Shown piece after piece: positions 23,481-35,400 of a stretch of 64,000 nt of DNA (positions are counted from its first letter, which is position 1; each line of letters begins with the position of its first letter). The notes beneath the pieces were generated by a model, which was not told where the DNA came from, made no database searches, and saw only the letters and a program-made list of their open reading frames with translations. The DNA comes from Sternotherus odoratus (taxonomy: Eukaryota > Chordata > Testudines > Kinosternidae): assembly GCA_032164245.1 (NCBI GenBank), contig JAVMKO010000002.1, positions 175,466,920 to 175,530,919 on the forward strand. Direction: 5' to 3'. The translations under genes were made by a program, and so were the position numbers.

Positions 23481-26400
23481 CTTGAAGGAGAAGATACAGT
23501 TTATCAACAAATAGCTAACACTTATATGCAAGCAAGAAATGTACTGAATATGATTTTCTTTAATCAGTTACCTTCTTTGTTGCAGATGCTCTGTAATCCG
23601 AGGAAGATTTAACTTTATTGCTATTCCACTGTAGAATTATCTGCCTGATGATAAGTACATTAAGCAACCCAATCAGAAATGTAACTATAAAGATTATGAA
23701 AAAGATTCTAAAGTAGCTTGGGTCAGAGAAACATTCTGCAATAAAAGGAAAACAAGAGTGTAAAGCCTAAAATATTGATAAGGGCCATCCATTAAATAGG
23801 TTTGAATTTAACACTGCAAATTAATTTAGCATAGCTTCACTAAACCAAATTCCTAAAATAACTCCAAACAATTTTGTGTGTGAAAGTATTTAATGAAGAA
23901 GGAATAATTATTCAGACTGCCATATGCAAACTATTTTTAAAATAGTTTTATCAGGAAAAAATTCAAATTAGAAGGATCCTGATATATGGTCAGATTTTTT
24001 TAATTCTTTAATGTTACAGTAGCACCAACTAAAGTAGGTCCCAACTAAAATCAGGATTTCATTGTGTTTGGCACCATAAAACAGGGTAACAGACAGTCTC
24101 TTCCCCAGACAAGCCAGAAAAAGGGTGGAAGGTAAAACTCAGGCTTGTTACTTTCCTTGCTGGTCAGTAGCAAAGTCAAGAATAGAACCCAGATCACCTG
24201 ACTCCCAATCCCATGCATTGCACCAAGCTGCTTCTCTCAATAGTCTTGGCCTCTAATGGTTTTAAAAATGTACAGATCCTTCTCATAAGTCCCAGATAGA
24301 ATCAGTCACTTTTATGCGCCTCTAAAACAAAATCTCTACGTAAAGCTATTAACTGACAAAAAGTGATTACATAGATGTAATTTTCTTCGCAGTGAGCCCT
24401 GTCATGTGAATAGGCTTTGGATGTGTTTATTAATAGAGATAAACTTTTACACAACCTCATTACCTTACAGCTGTGTACACTTAAAGACACATTAAAATAT
24501 TTAATTGAGCTATGCTTTCTGCTTCATTTGTTCAGCTCTCGTAATGTGAAATAATGTAAACATATGAGTAGTAAAACATATGGATACCACAATAGATTTC
24601 TGTAAATCTTTCTTTAAACATTATTGAGGCAGGATTCACTATTGGATGCAACTTCTCAAGGATCTGGGAAATCTGATGTGGCAAAGCTTGGCAATCACAT
24701 TTCCTGTTATTTATCTTTCATTTGCCCTGAAGCAAAAACAAACTTTCTTCAAACAATCACAATCTACTCTTGAAAGAGTATATAAATGCTAACTAGAGCA
24801 AGAAATGTTATTACAGAAATATCTGTGCATCAGTGCCAATTGTTAAATCATCATTCATATGAATATTTAAGCAGGACAATAACAGATTTAATTTTGTTAC
24901 AAAATAACACATCAAGATGTACCGCATTTTGCAGGGCTGAGGAAGGCATAGAGGAAGGGAAGAGTGGAGACTTTTTTACAGTTAGCTATTAACTGTTAGC
25001 TAAGGGAAAAAATTCACCCCAATGCAGAGGGCCTATACCAAATCCTATACATAACTTACACTCAATTTTAAAGAATTAAATGGTTTTTAAGTAATGCGTA
25101 GTGTGTTGTGTGGGTCCTCTATGGTGGGGAATTTCACTATGAATTTTGATGGTTTTCACACTTTTATTAAAGCGATTAGGCAAAACTAGGTTTTTACATA
25201 CCTGACGCTGGATCAATATACTGCACCATGTAAGCACATGAGGTTTTGCACTGGTCATGTGTAGTTTGTGATGCATTGTTAGAATAATGGCACTGAACAC
25301 AATTCCTGAAAATGAACATATAAATATAGCACTTCACCACCGCTATAACTTCACTGCATTTTCCTTAAACAATTAAATCAACAGAATAATTATTGTGTTC
25401 AAATAATGTTCTCTTGCTGCTAGAAAAATACTGAAGCATTTATTTATTAACTTTGAGACATGCGGTCTCTCTCTTGCAATATTTTAATCCATTGTTATTT
25501 GCAGTGTTGTAGTTGAGTTGATCCCAGGATATTAGAGTGGCAAGGTGGGGGAGGTGATACCTTTTATTGGGCCAGCTTTGTGGGGGGGGAGGGATAGCTC
25601 AGTGGTTTGAGCATTGGCCTGCTAAACCCAGGGTTGTGAGTTCAATCCTTGAGGGGGCCATTTAGGGATCTGGGGCAAAAAATCTGTCAGGGGACAGTAC
25701 TCGATCCTGCTAGTGTAGGCAGGGGACTGGACTCGATGACCTTCAAGGTCTTTCCAGTTCTAGGAGATTGGTATATCTCCATTTAAAAAGGGGGTGGGGG
25801 GATAGCTCAGTGGTTTGAGCGTTGGCCTGCTAAACCCAGGGTTGTGAGTTCAATCCTTGAGGGGGCCATTTAGGGATCTGGGGCAAAAATCCTGCTAGTG
25901 TAGGCAGGGGGATCCTGCTAGTGTAGGCAGGGGGATCCTGCTAGTGTAGGCAGGGGACTGGACTCGATGACCTTCAAGGTCTTTCCAGTTCTAGGAGATT
26001 GGTATATCTCCATTTATTTTTTTTTATTTTTTTTTTTTTCTGTTGGTGAAAAAGACAAGCTTTCAAGCTACACTGAGCTAATAAAGTGACCAGAGGAAGA
26101 GCTTTGCATTGCTTAAAAGCTTGTCTCTTTCACCAACAGGTCCAATAAATGATATTACCTCACTCACTTTGTCTCTCTACTTTAGCACAATGACATTTTT
26201 CACAACTATTTGGTGAAAAGAAGTGAAGTAAAATAGTCAGATGCTGGCTTAAAGCCACCCTCCCAGGCCCTGGACTACACCTTTCATGCTGTACATCTAA
26301 GGAGGTGCAGCACAGAATCTACCCCATGGTTTCTTTAGCTATCAGATATACAAACTCAACATGAGCTACTAAAATAAAGGTGGGTTCTTTCCTTTCACGT

Positions 26401-29400
26401 ATCATCAACAGTAATAATGATCCTGCAATGCACTTATCCCCCCTTATTCCACATTTTCACTGTGTTCAATGGGATGCACAGGAATAATTAAAGAGAAATA
26501 TTTATTTATTTTTATATGGAGATATACCTATCTCAGAACTGGAAAGACCTTGCAAGGTCACCGAGTCCAGTCCCCTGCCTACAGTAGCAAGACCAAGTAC
26601 TGTCCCCAGACAGATTTTTTGCCCCAGATCCCTAAATGGCCCCCTCAAGGATTGAACTCACAACCCTGGGTTTAGCAAGCCAAAGCTCAAACCACTAAGC
26701 TATCCCTCCCCCCCATCTAGCCTTGCAAATGGAATTATTTTGATGATACATTAGGAAGAATACGCATGAGCACCTTCTCTGCACAGGGTCTGCATTGCCC
26801 AAAGAAACAAAATAGCAAACAACTTACTGTTGTCACTAAATGTCAACTGATCAGATTCTGAATACAAACAGGGAGTAGGTAGTGCCATTTTTACTACTAC
26901 TTTCAGAGTAGAACTGAACTTTACATGACTAAAGAAGACAAACATTAATGTTACTACAAAAATACAAATGATTTTTAATTAAGTTGAGACACATTGTTCA
27001 AAGGCATGGGTACTAACTCCCTTTGACTTTCAGATATAACCCACATATTCTATTTTCACATCATTCTGCCAAGTCTTAGCATACACCTTTTCAGACATGG
27101 TCTGGAGTTTACCTCCAGCAGCATGTATACTAAACAGCTCAGAATTCAACTGAACAGTATCAATTCTTTCAATTTTCACTGATTACTTTTTTAGTGTTAA
27201 ATTGCCCACAATGGAGATTGCAGAAATATGCAACATTCCAGCAGGAGCTGTAGTGCAGGGGTCGGCAACCTTTCAGAAGTGGTGTGCCGAGCCTTCATTT
27301 TTTCACTCTAAGTTACGGTTCCACGTGCCAGTAATACATTTTAACATTTTTAGAAGGTCTCTTTCTACAAGTCTGTAATATAGAACTAAACTATTGTTGT
27401 ATTGTAAAGTAAATAAGGTTTTTCAAATGTTTAAGAAGCTTCATTTAAAATTAAATTAAAATTCAGAGCCCCCCAGACCGGTGGCCAGGACCTGGGCAGT
27501 GTGAGTGCCACTGAAAATCAGCTTGCATGCCGCCTTTGGTATGTGTGCCATAGGTTGCCTAACCCTGCTGTGGTGTTTTGACTGCAGACAAGCCCTTTGT
27601 CTCCAGGCTCATTCTTCCCGGTCTTCTTTGGGGAGAGAGCACAAGGACAGGGTTGTAACGAATTTCTCTACAAGGGTAAGCATGGCAACAGGACTGATCC
27701 CTTTCTACCTCTTTGCACATGGGAGCAGAACTAGTCAACCTAAGTATTCATCTTTAAAACTCAAAGTTGCACACACACACACCGACCCAGCCACTGTAGA
27801 TGATGTATTTAGAAACAAATTAATGAATATACTGTACTACTCTCCTTTATTACTCTGTTCCCAAAACAACAGTGTTCCCTCAACCATTTATTAATGGCCT
27901 TGTTTTCATTGGCTGGAATGTTATTTTTTATGTTTTAACCTTTCTGAGAAAGGGTCAGTGATCTGTGTAGCAAATGTCACTTTCAGACCATCTTTAAATT
28001 ATTCCAGCTTAGTAATAATGTAGTGGGATAATGTGTTGCCATGATAATCCTGTATTTATGGAGAAATATATACAAAACAACCATCTTGACTACAATTAAT
28101 GGGATACTACAGGTTAAAAAAAAGTAGGTTTCAGTGCATTGCATGTGGATCTGGGCATGTCAGCATGAATACCTCAGCTACAGATGAACTGTACAGTCCA
28201 AGCCATAAGTCGAGACTCAAAGCTTCATGTTTAAGAAGGTTACATTGAGAGTAAAATTCTAATGTATACAGCACCTGAACAGGAATATTCTGGGAGAGGA
28301 CAACACAACATTAATAATGGAAATTAAGTTAAGATTAGAGACATACCTGTTTTCATCACAGGCATTGTTACAAGTAGGGCAATATTCACAAAACCGGCCA
28401 AAACTCCTTGAATCAGTGCACTCGCATTTTCCACATACGCATGCTCCTCTTCCATTGCAAATCTGGCCTTTGGAATTCATGCAATGTTTTTCTGTCAATG
28501 ATGAACACTGACAGCGGTCACCTTCCCAGCCACGAAAGCATTTACATTTACCAGCTTCACATTCACCATTGCCTGCAACATCAGAGAGTATATAAGTGTT
28601 GAGTTAACCCCCCCCGTCTGCCTTAGTAATCTTGGCTAGAGCATATTCAGAATCCTTAGCATTCTCTAGATTTCTCAGAATCTGAAATGATTAGAGTTAA
28701 ATTTAGAAGTGTGAAATCCCTATTCATGTTGAGAATAGAAGATATTAATAAGCAACTGTATATGGCAGTTGTTTCTATTTCAAATATGTCACCTTAGTTT
28801 TCCCTTATTAAAGAGACTCATGGGTATGCCAGATATTTAGACAGTCTGTTTAATAACTCTCTAAGGAGGGCCTTTACAGCACTCCCTTTCCAAACCATGC
28901 AGAGAGCTTACCTAGATGGCTGATATACTGTCATGGAGAAACAGAATTGTTGATGTCCATGCAGTTCAGGGTAAGGGGAAAGATCTACCCCATTTTTTAT
29001 TAGGTTGTATTGCCATTTGAGGTCAAAATGGCTTTCCGTGTTTTTGTCTCAGATGCCTTTTTCTATGATCTCTCAGAAATGAATGAGCTAGAATGGAAAA
29101 CCTAAGTCAACCTAAGCACCTGTTTGGCTCATAACTTGCTGAAATTTCCCCAACATGACATACACCTACCTTTTTGGGGAAAATCTGAAAAAAAGCAGTT
29201 ACATTGTTCTCATCACACAATGTTATTCTGAAATTTTCTAAACAGGTCTCAATTTAAAGCAGGTAGGCTTTAAAAGGGCTTATCTAGAAAGGAGATAGTC
29301 TTTAAGGATGAAAAATTCATTTTAGTGCTTTAGAGAAAAATACTTTGATTTTCAAAGCTCTAAAGATTTGAAAAAAATTATGTAAGAATTGTAGTGTTTT

Positions 29401-32400
29401 TGTTTTTAAAGACAGGACTAAAACAACCATCTCCTAGTGGTCTAAATGAAAGAGGGATGTATCTAATTTAGAACTTCTGCCTCTTTGTTTCTGTTGTAAT
29501 GGTGTTTTGGCATTCATATCACACTCCTGCCTCAAGCAAAGTTTTTATTTTTGCATTTCTTTCTGAACAGAATTTCACCCCAAGAATGGAATGAAGATCT
29601 CAAATAACCAAATCAAGAACTCATTTGGTTTCATACTGCTCACACTGTCCGGTTTTTGGCTTGGTTGTTCTGAGCTACTTTAGTCTGTTTGTTAGCATAT
29701 GAAATTGAAGATCAACATAAGGTCTGATGGCATTACTTTGGGGTGACTTGTAGTTATACTATGCTATGCATTTGCATCTTCTTCAAAATCCATGTCATAA
29801 TATAACCAGAGATCAGTCCGAGACAAAAAAATCAGATCCAGAAAGATATTCATATGTAGAAGTTGCTTCTCTTCGTTTGTAGAAATAACAATATTGGTAT
29901 CATGGATAAATAAACTATCTCTGGAAAAAAATGTAAGAGTTTAGTTTTGAAATTCTTGAATTTAGAGATTTAGTCCAGGGTTTTAGTTCAGACAATCTCA
30001 AAAGTGTAGGAGATTTTGAGACACCTGTAGTTAACAGAGGACTACAGTATCCAGAGCTACAGACAGTACCAGATTTTAACAATAAATAAATTAACTTAAT
30101 GAAACATTTAAGTGTTTGACAACCATATTCATTATTGTTAGACTACATACGGAATATAAACACATGGTTGAGCAAAAACACACTTAAATTCTGTAGCTTA
30201 CCAGCACATAGGTTTCCATGATAATATGGGCAAGAAAAGTCATCCATTTCACAGTATTTGCCATACACTGTGCCCAGCTTGGTTTTGTGACAGAGACATC
30301 TTCCACCTATGCAGTCTCCTTGATCACTGCAGATGGGCTGGTCTGGGTGCAACTTACACCTCTTGGAAGGAAATGTATCTTCACTGGAACTGCAGTTAGT
30401 GTCTTCGCAATGGGTGCTTCCACCATCGAGAAAAGTTTCATCGACACATATACTTTTGTGCCTTGCACTGTCCTCACACTGACAGGCACAGTTTTTATAT
30501 ACATTAATTATGACGGTTTCATTGAAACCAATAGGTTTGATGATCACATATTTTCTTCCTCCAGTTGTATCACATCCTTTCATTGCAACTGATACATTAA
30601 AAAGCACCTAAGACAAATAAATACTGCATTTGTAATGTAGTAATTATTTCCAGTAAATTGTTTTAACATTCTATCATAAATTAAACAAGAACTTATACAC
30701 TTATAATACCTACCAATCAATAAGACTGAAGACAGTAGCAATTGGTGAATGAATCATATTTTAGTAATGACAAAAGTAACAAGCATAGGGCTGGTCTACA
30801 CTAGAGGGAGGGGTCGGCTGAAGATACACAACTTCAGCTACGTTATTCACGTAGCTGAAGTTGGCGCATCTTTGGCCGACTTACCTGCCGTCCTCATGCC
30901 GGCAGCGGGCTCCCACGTCGACTTGGCAAGCTGGAGTTCCAGGGTCGATGGGAGCGCCGTTGGCAATCAATTTATTGTGGCTTGATGAGACGCGATATAT
31001 CGATCACCAAAAGATCGATCACTTTTGGTGATCCCGGATTGTTGGGTAGTGAAGACATACCGTACATAGTGAAACCCAATAGTACAAGACAAACAGCAGC
31101 CTACATTTCATGTTGAAAAGGCATTGTACATGATATGCAGAATGCAGATTTAAACAAAGGAATACAGAATTTGCAAAGGTAGCTCTTCTATTTCTAACTT
31201 CTGACAATGATTTTAGAAATTTCCTTTTCTTATTATTTACATTTTGACAGCCCCTAGAAACCTCAATCATAATTGGGACTCTCCAGTGCAAGACACCACA
31301 CAACAGACACGTCCCTGCCATGAAGAGTTTACAATTTATGCCAATACAAACGTATCAACCTTTCAGAGTAGTCTAACATCAGTGAGTTAACATACTGGTA
31401 ATGTTTGTGTCGCTTTAAGAGCTAAATAAAAGTATTTGTTTGAACAACACATACATGCCTATTGATATGTTAAGCCTGTAACGCATAAGCTAGCATTTCA
31501 CCAACACTAGCTCAGCAAATAAAACAAAGTTAAAATATTAAATATTTGAAGGTTCACTGTGCAATCTGAATTATACCATATATTTGTTTCCTTTGGAGAC
31601 CTGATCTGGCTTTTGAGACTTCTGCATGAATACCTCGGATTGGGCCATGAATGACCTCTGCTACTTGAGGACTACATACACTTAGTTTCCATGATGCAAA
31701 ATATGATATCACTGTGACCCTTAACACTGTGTTGCTGGCAGCGTAATGAGTGCATGGGTAAGTTCTTCCCCTCATGACTTATAAATGAGCAAGGAAAAAA
31801 ATAAGGACTGTAGACTGTACACAAGATCTTTCTGGCTGCCAACTCATTCCCACTATCAGCAAGCAGAAACCAGGGACCCATCAAACCTTCTTCCACCAGA
31901 CAAAAATCCAGCTGAAGGGGATGATGGAGAAGATCATCCTCTAAGGAATCTTCAACAATATATCCCCACTACTTTCATGTGGTTGGGCACTCCCTCCAAC
32001 CTCCCTGGATCTTATACAAATGCAACAAAAAAAGCAACAAGAACCAGCCTTAAATCTGAGCCCAGGACACATCTAACTCTTGCCCTGTGGTGCAGAGAGG
32101 GTTACAGGAGCTCTTGGTGGCTATCCAGATTCTAGCAGAAGGCAGGAGAAGGACAGACAGCCCCAGAACGTAGAACTGTAGAGAGCTAAAGGCAGTAGTA
32201 GTTCTGCAAATCACTTCTGCAGAGCTGTCCTTTTTTCTTCTGGTCCTTCCGTCATGGGATACCTATCTTCTTTGATACGCCAGCCCACTGATGAACTAAA
32301 ACCCACGGCCTTTGGAAACTTTGAAGGCAGTAGATATTTTCCTATGGGTTGAGTCAACTGAGTATTGAAACCTTTACACTTGGTGCTTGTCTTTTTCATG

Positions 32401-35400
32401 GGTAGGGTATTGCCTATGAAAGCAACCAGGCACGGGGTTCTCTTTTGTAAAGTTTCTTAGCCTGCTGATTGGAAAGGGAAAGGTCCCATCTGTATTCATC
32501 AGAGCAAGAATATAAACAGAAAGAAGAGGTGGTAAAAGAATTAGGGAAGAAGGAAATGTTTTACTTTAATCTTCTCCAGTGTAAGGAGACTTCCAAAATC
32601 AAAGCTCCGATTCAGAAAATAAGAAACAGACTATTGTATTACACAAGAAGTTGGACTAAGTATAAGAAACTAAAGCTGTTTATTTCTCCTTTTCTTCTCT
32701 CCCCCACACCTCTCTGACCCCCTGCTAAAGAAAGTCAGCCTTTGTTTGGCAGTTACCTCTATCTTGGGACCAGACTGAAGAAAGCAGATTTGTACCAGCT
32801 TGGTTTGGTACAAATCAACCAGTTTGATTTGTACCAGTTGGGACCAGACTGAAGAATCATAGAATATCAGGATTGGAAGGGATCTCAGGAGATCAATAAG
32901 TCTAACCCCCTGCTGAAAGCAGAGCCAATCCCCAATTAAATCATCCACAGATTTTTGCCCCATATTCTTAAAGGGCCCCCTCAAAGACTGAACTTACAAC
33001 CCTGGGTATAGCCAGCCAATGCTCAAACCACTGAGCTATCCCTCCCCCTGAAGCCTGATTTGTACATGGATAACAGAGGAGAAAGGCTATGCCTCCAAGC
33101 AGCAGAACGGCTATGCCTCCAAGCAGCAGAACAAGGTATCTTGTCTTTCTCCTGTGTTTTCTTCATGCATGATCTTAAAATCCTGGGCCACCACTGTACA
33201 AAATCTGAAGGAACAACATGCTTTTAGGACACAGTATGAATACCACCAAACATTACGACAAGCCTTACTAGAAAGACTAGCTGAAGCACTTATACCCTGA
33301 AGAGGTCACAGAATCTTCCAAAGCATAAAACGGTTTTGTGTTTTGGTAGAAGGAGAAAGGAAGGAGGATTGTGCAATGAAAGGAATGTGAGAATTAAGGA
33401 AAAGCATTCTCCAAGTAAACAAATACTGAAAGGAAGATTTACTGTTAAGAAGTTAACCTCTTGAAGAAGGTTGATTTTCAGCTGCTGCTAGTTTTCCACA
33501 TTTGCTATCTTTTCCAATCAATTGGCCTTTTTTTTTATTAAACAGAAACACATGAACATTTGTTTTTCTGTTCATTAGACAACATAACTAAAGTGAAACC
33601 TCGATATAACGGACTAATTCGGGCCAGGGGGTGTCCGTTAAAGCCGAAAGTCAGTTATTTAATAATTTTTTTAAATTATTAAACAATGGACTTTCGGCTG
33701 ACAATAGACACCCCCCTCGCCCGAATTAGTCCGTTATGTCGAGGTTTTACTTTTATCACGGCCGGGAGCCCGGCTGCTGGGACCCTGGCGGGAGCCGTCA
33801 ACCCACCCGCCCGGGTCCCGGCTGGGGGGGGAGGGGCGGGGGTAGTTGACAGCTCCTGCCCGGCTTCCCACTCCGGGGAGCCCAGCGGGAGCTGTCAACT
33901 CGCCTGCCCGGCTCCCCGCAGCAGAGAGCCGGGCGGGAACTGTCAACCCCCCCCCCCCCCCGGCCGGCTCCCCCTGCAGGGAGCCGGGTGGGGGGGGAGT
34001 TGACAGCTCCCACCGGGCTCCCCGCTGTGGGGAGCCCGGCGGGAGCCTTCAACTCGCCCGCCCGGCTCCCCGCTGTGGGGAGCCCGGCGAGAACTGTCAG
34101 CCCGCCCGCCCGACTCCCCGCAGCAGAGAGCCGGGAACTGTCAAACCCCCCCCCCCCCCCCGCCCGGCTCCCCCTGCAGGGAGCCGGGCGGGGGGGGGAG
34201 TTGACAGCTCCCGCCGGGCTCCCCGCTGTGGGGAGCCCGGCGGGAGCTGTCAACTCGCCCGCCCGGGTCCCCGCAGCGGAGAACCGGGCGGGAACTGTCA
34301 ACCCCCCCGCCCGGCTCCCCCTGCAGGGAGCCGGGTGGGGGGGGAGTTGACAGCTCCCGCCCGGCTCCCCGCTGCGGGGAGCCGGGCGGGAGCTCTCAAC
34401 TTCTGCGGGGAGTGACAGCTCCTGCCCGGCTCCCCGGGGCAGGAGCCGGCAGCCCCCGAATAACGGATTTCGGATGCATCGGAAATTTTGTCCGTTGCAT
34501 CCGAAGTCCGTTAAATCGGGGTCCGTTAAATCGAGGGTTTACTGTAGTTACAATGATACTACCTATGGCAAGCATAGGTGGGAACACTGTAGCTGAGCTT
34601 AAAGAAAAAACCTAGCCAGTTCGTCTGAAATTAGTCATGCAAACAAAATCTACACAAGTATAAACTATGGTGTAATTTCTAAATTTCACACAGCAAATCC
34701 ACTGATTCATGACTGCCTACATATAGACATGAGTGACTTTAGCTAAGATACATACATGTGGTATGAGGAATAGAACTCCTTGAACTTACACTCCAAAAAG
34801 CAAAGATCTCTTCTTAATGAATTAAATAAATTACTTTGCCAATTTAAGCAATAGAATAAAGATATAAATGCACATACAAATAGAACCACTTACATCTACT
34901 AGAGGAGAATGCTCCAGATAGACATAAATTGACAATTTAATCTGATTTACAAATATACCAATTATCAGGATCTCTAGGCATGTATAGAAAACACACTTTT
35001 TAAACAATAAGCAGAAAAAAATGCCCCAAGCCATGGCCAGGCAGTTATCAATCAGCCTCCATGACTCTTCTCTTCTCCTTGCATATCTTTAAGATTCTTC
35101 CGCTGAAGAGACCTTTCATATAGAAGAGCACATTCAGTGGGAGGTTGCGGGGAATGGTCCTCAAATATTATTTAGATGGCTGACAACAATGATTTGAACC
35201 TTAGCTCCAAAAGATCAGTGAGAACAAACATTAACTTTTGATTTTAAGTAAGGTTCAGGAGAAATAATGCCAAGGAGAATGTGGAGAGTTGATGATCAAG
35301 AACACAAAAATCTACTTTTAGTCTTAAAAAAGCTCTAGAATAGTGGTGTCCAATAGAAATTTGATGCTAGCCACATTGCTAGCCATACTTGTGGTTTTGA

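Larger units (their letters stand above)
25535..26180. mobile_element. Foldback element interrupted by two SINE copies
   Basis: The left arm GGTGATACCTTTTATTGGGC and right arm CCAATAAATGATATTACCTC are inverse copies. CTGTTGGTGAAAAAGACAAG and CTTGTCTCTTTCACCAACAG are the inner inverse pair at 26039 and 26128. The left arm stops at about 25578 and resumes at 26039, with two SINEs and a T-rich tract between. Confidence 0.7.

Noticed and set aside
25583..25660. tRNA gene
   Set aside because: A and B boxes are present, but the body is a repeated SINE family with tail, and the cloverleaf arms are not maintained.
25889..25956. CRISPR-like array
   Set aside because: Three adjacent 23-bp units have no spacers and sit inside a SINE in a vertebrate intron.
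33686..34415. Long overlapping frames rich in Pro, Gly and Ala on both strands
   Set aside because: They follow the GC-rich satellite of the composite transposon. Open frames in every phase are expected there, and the protein text is periodic.
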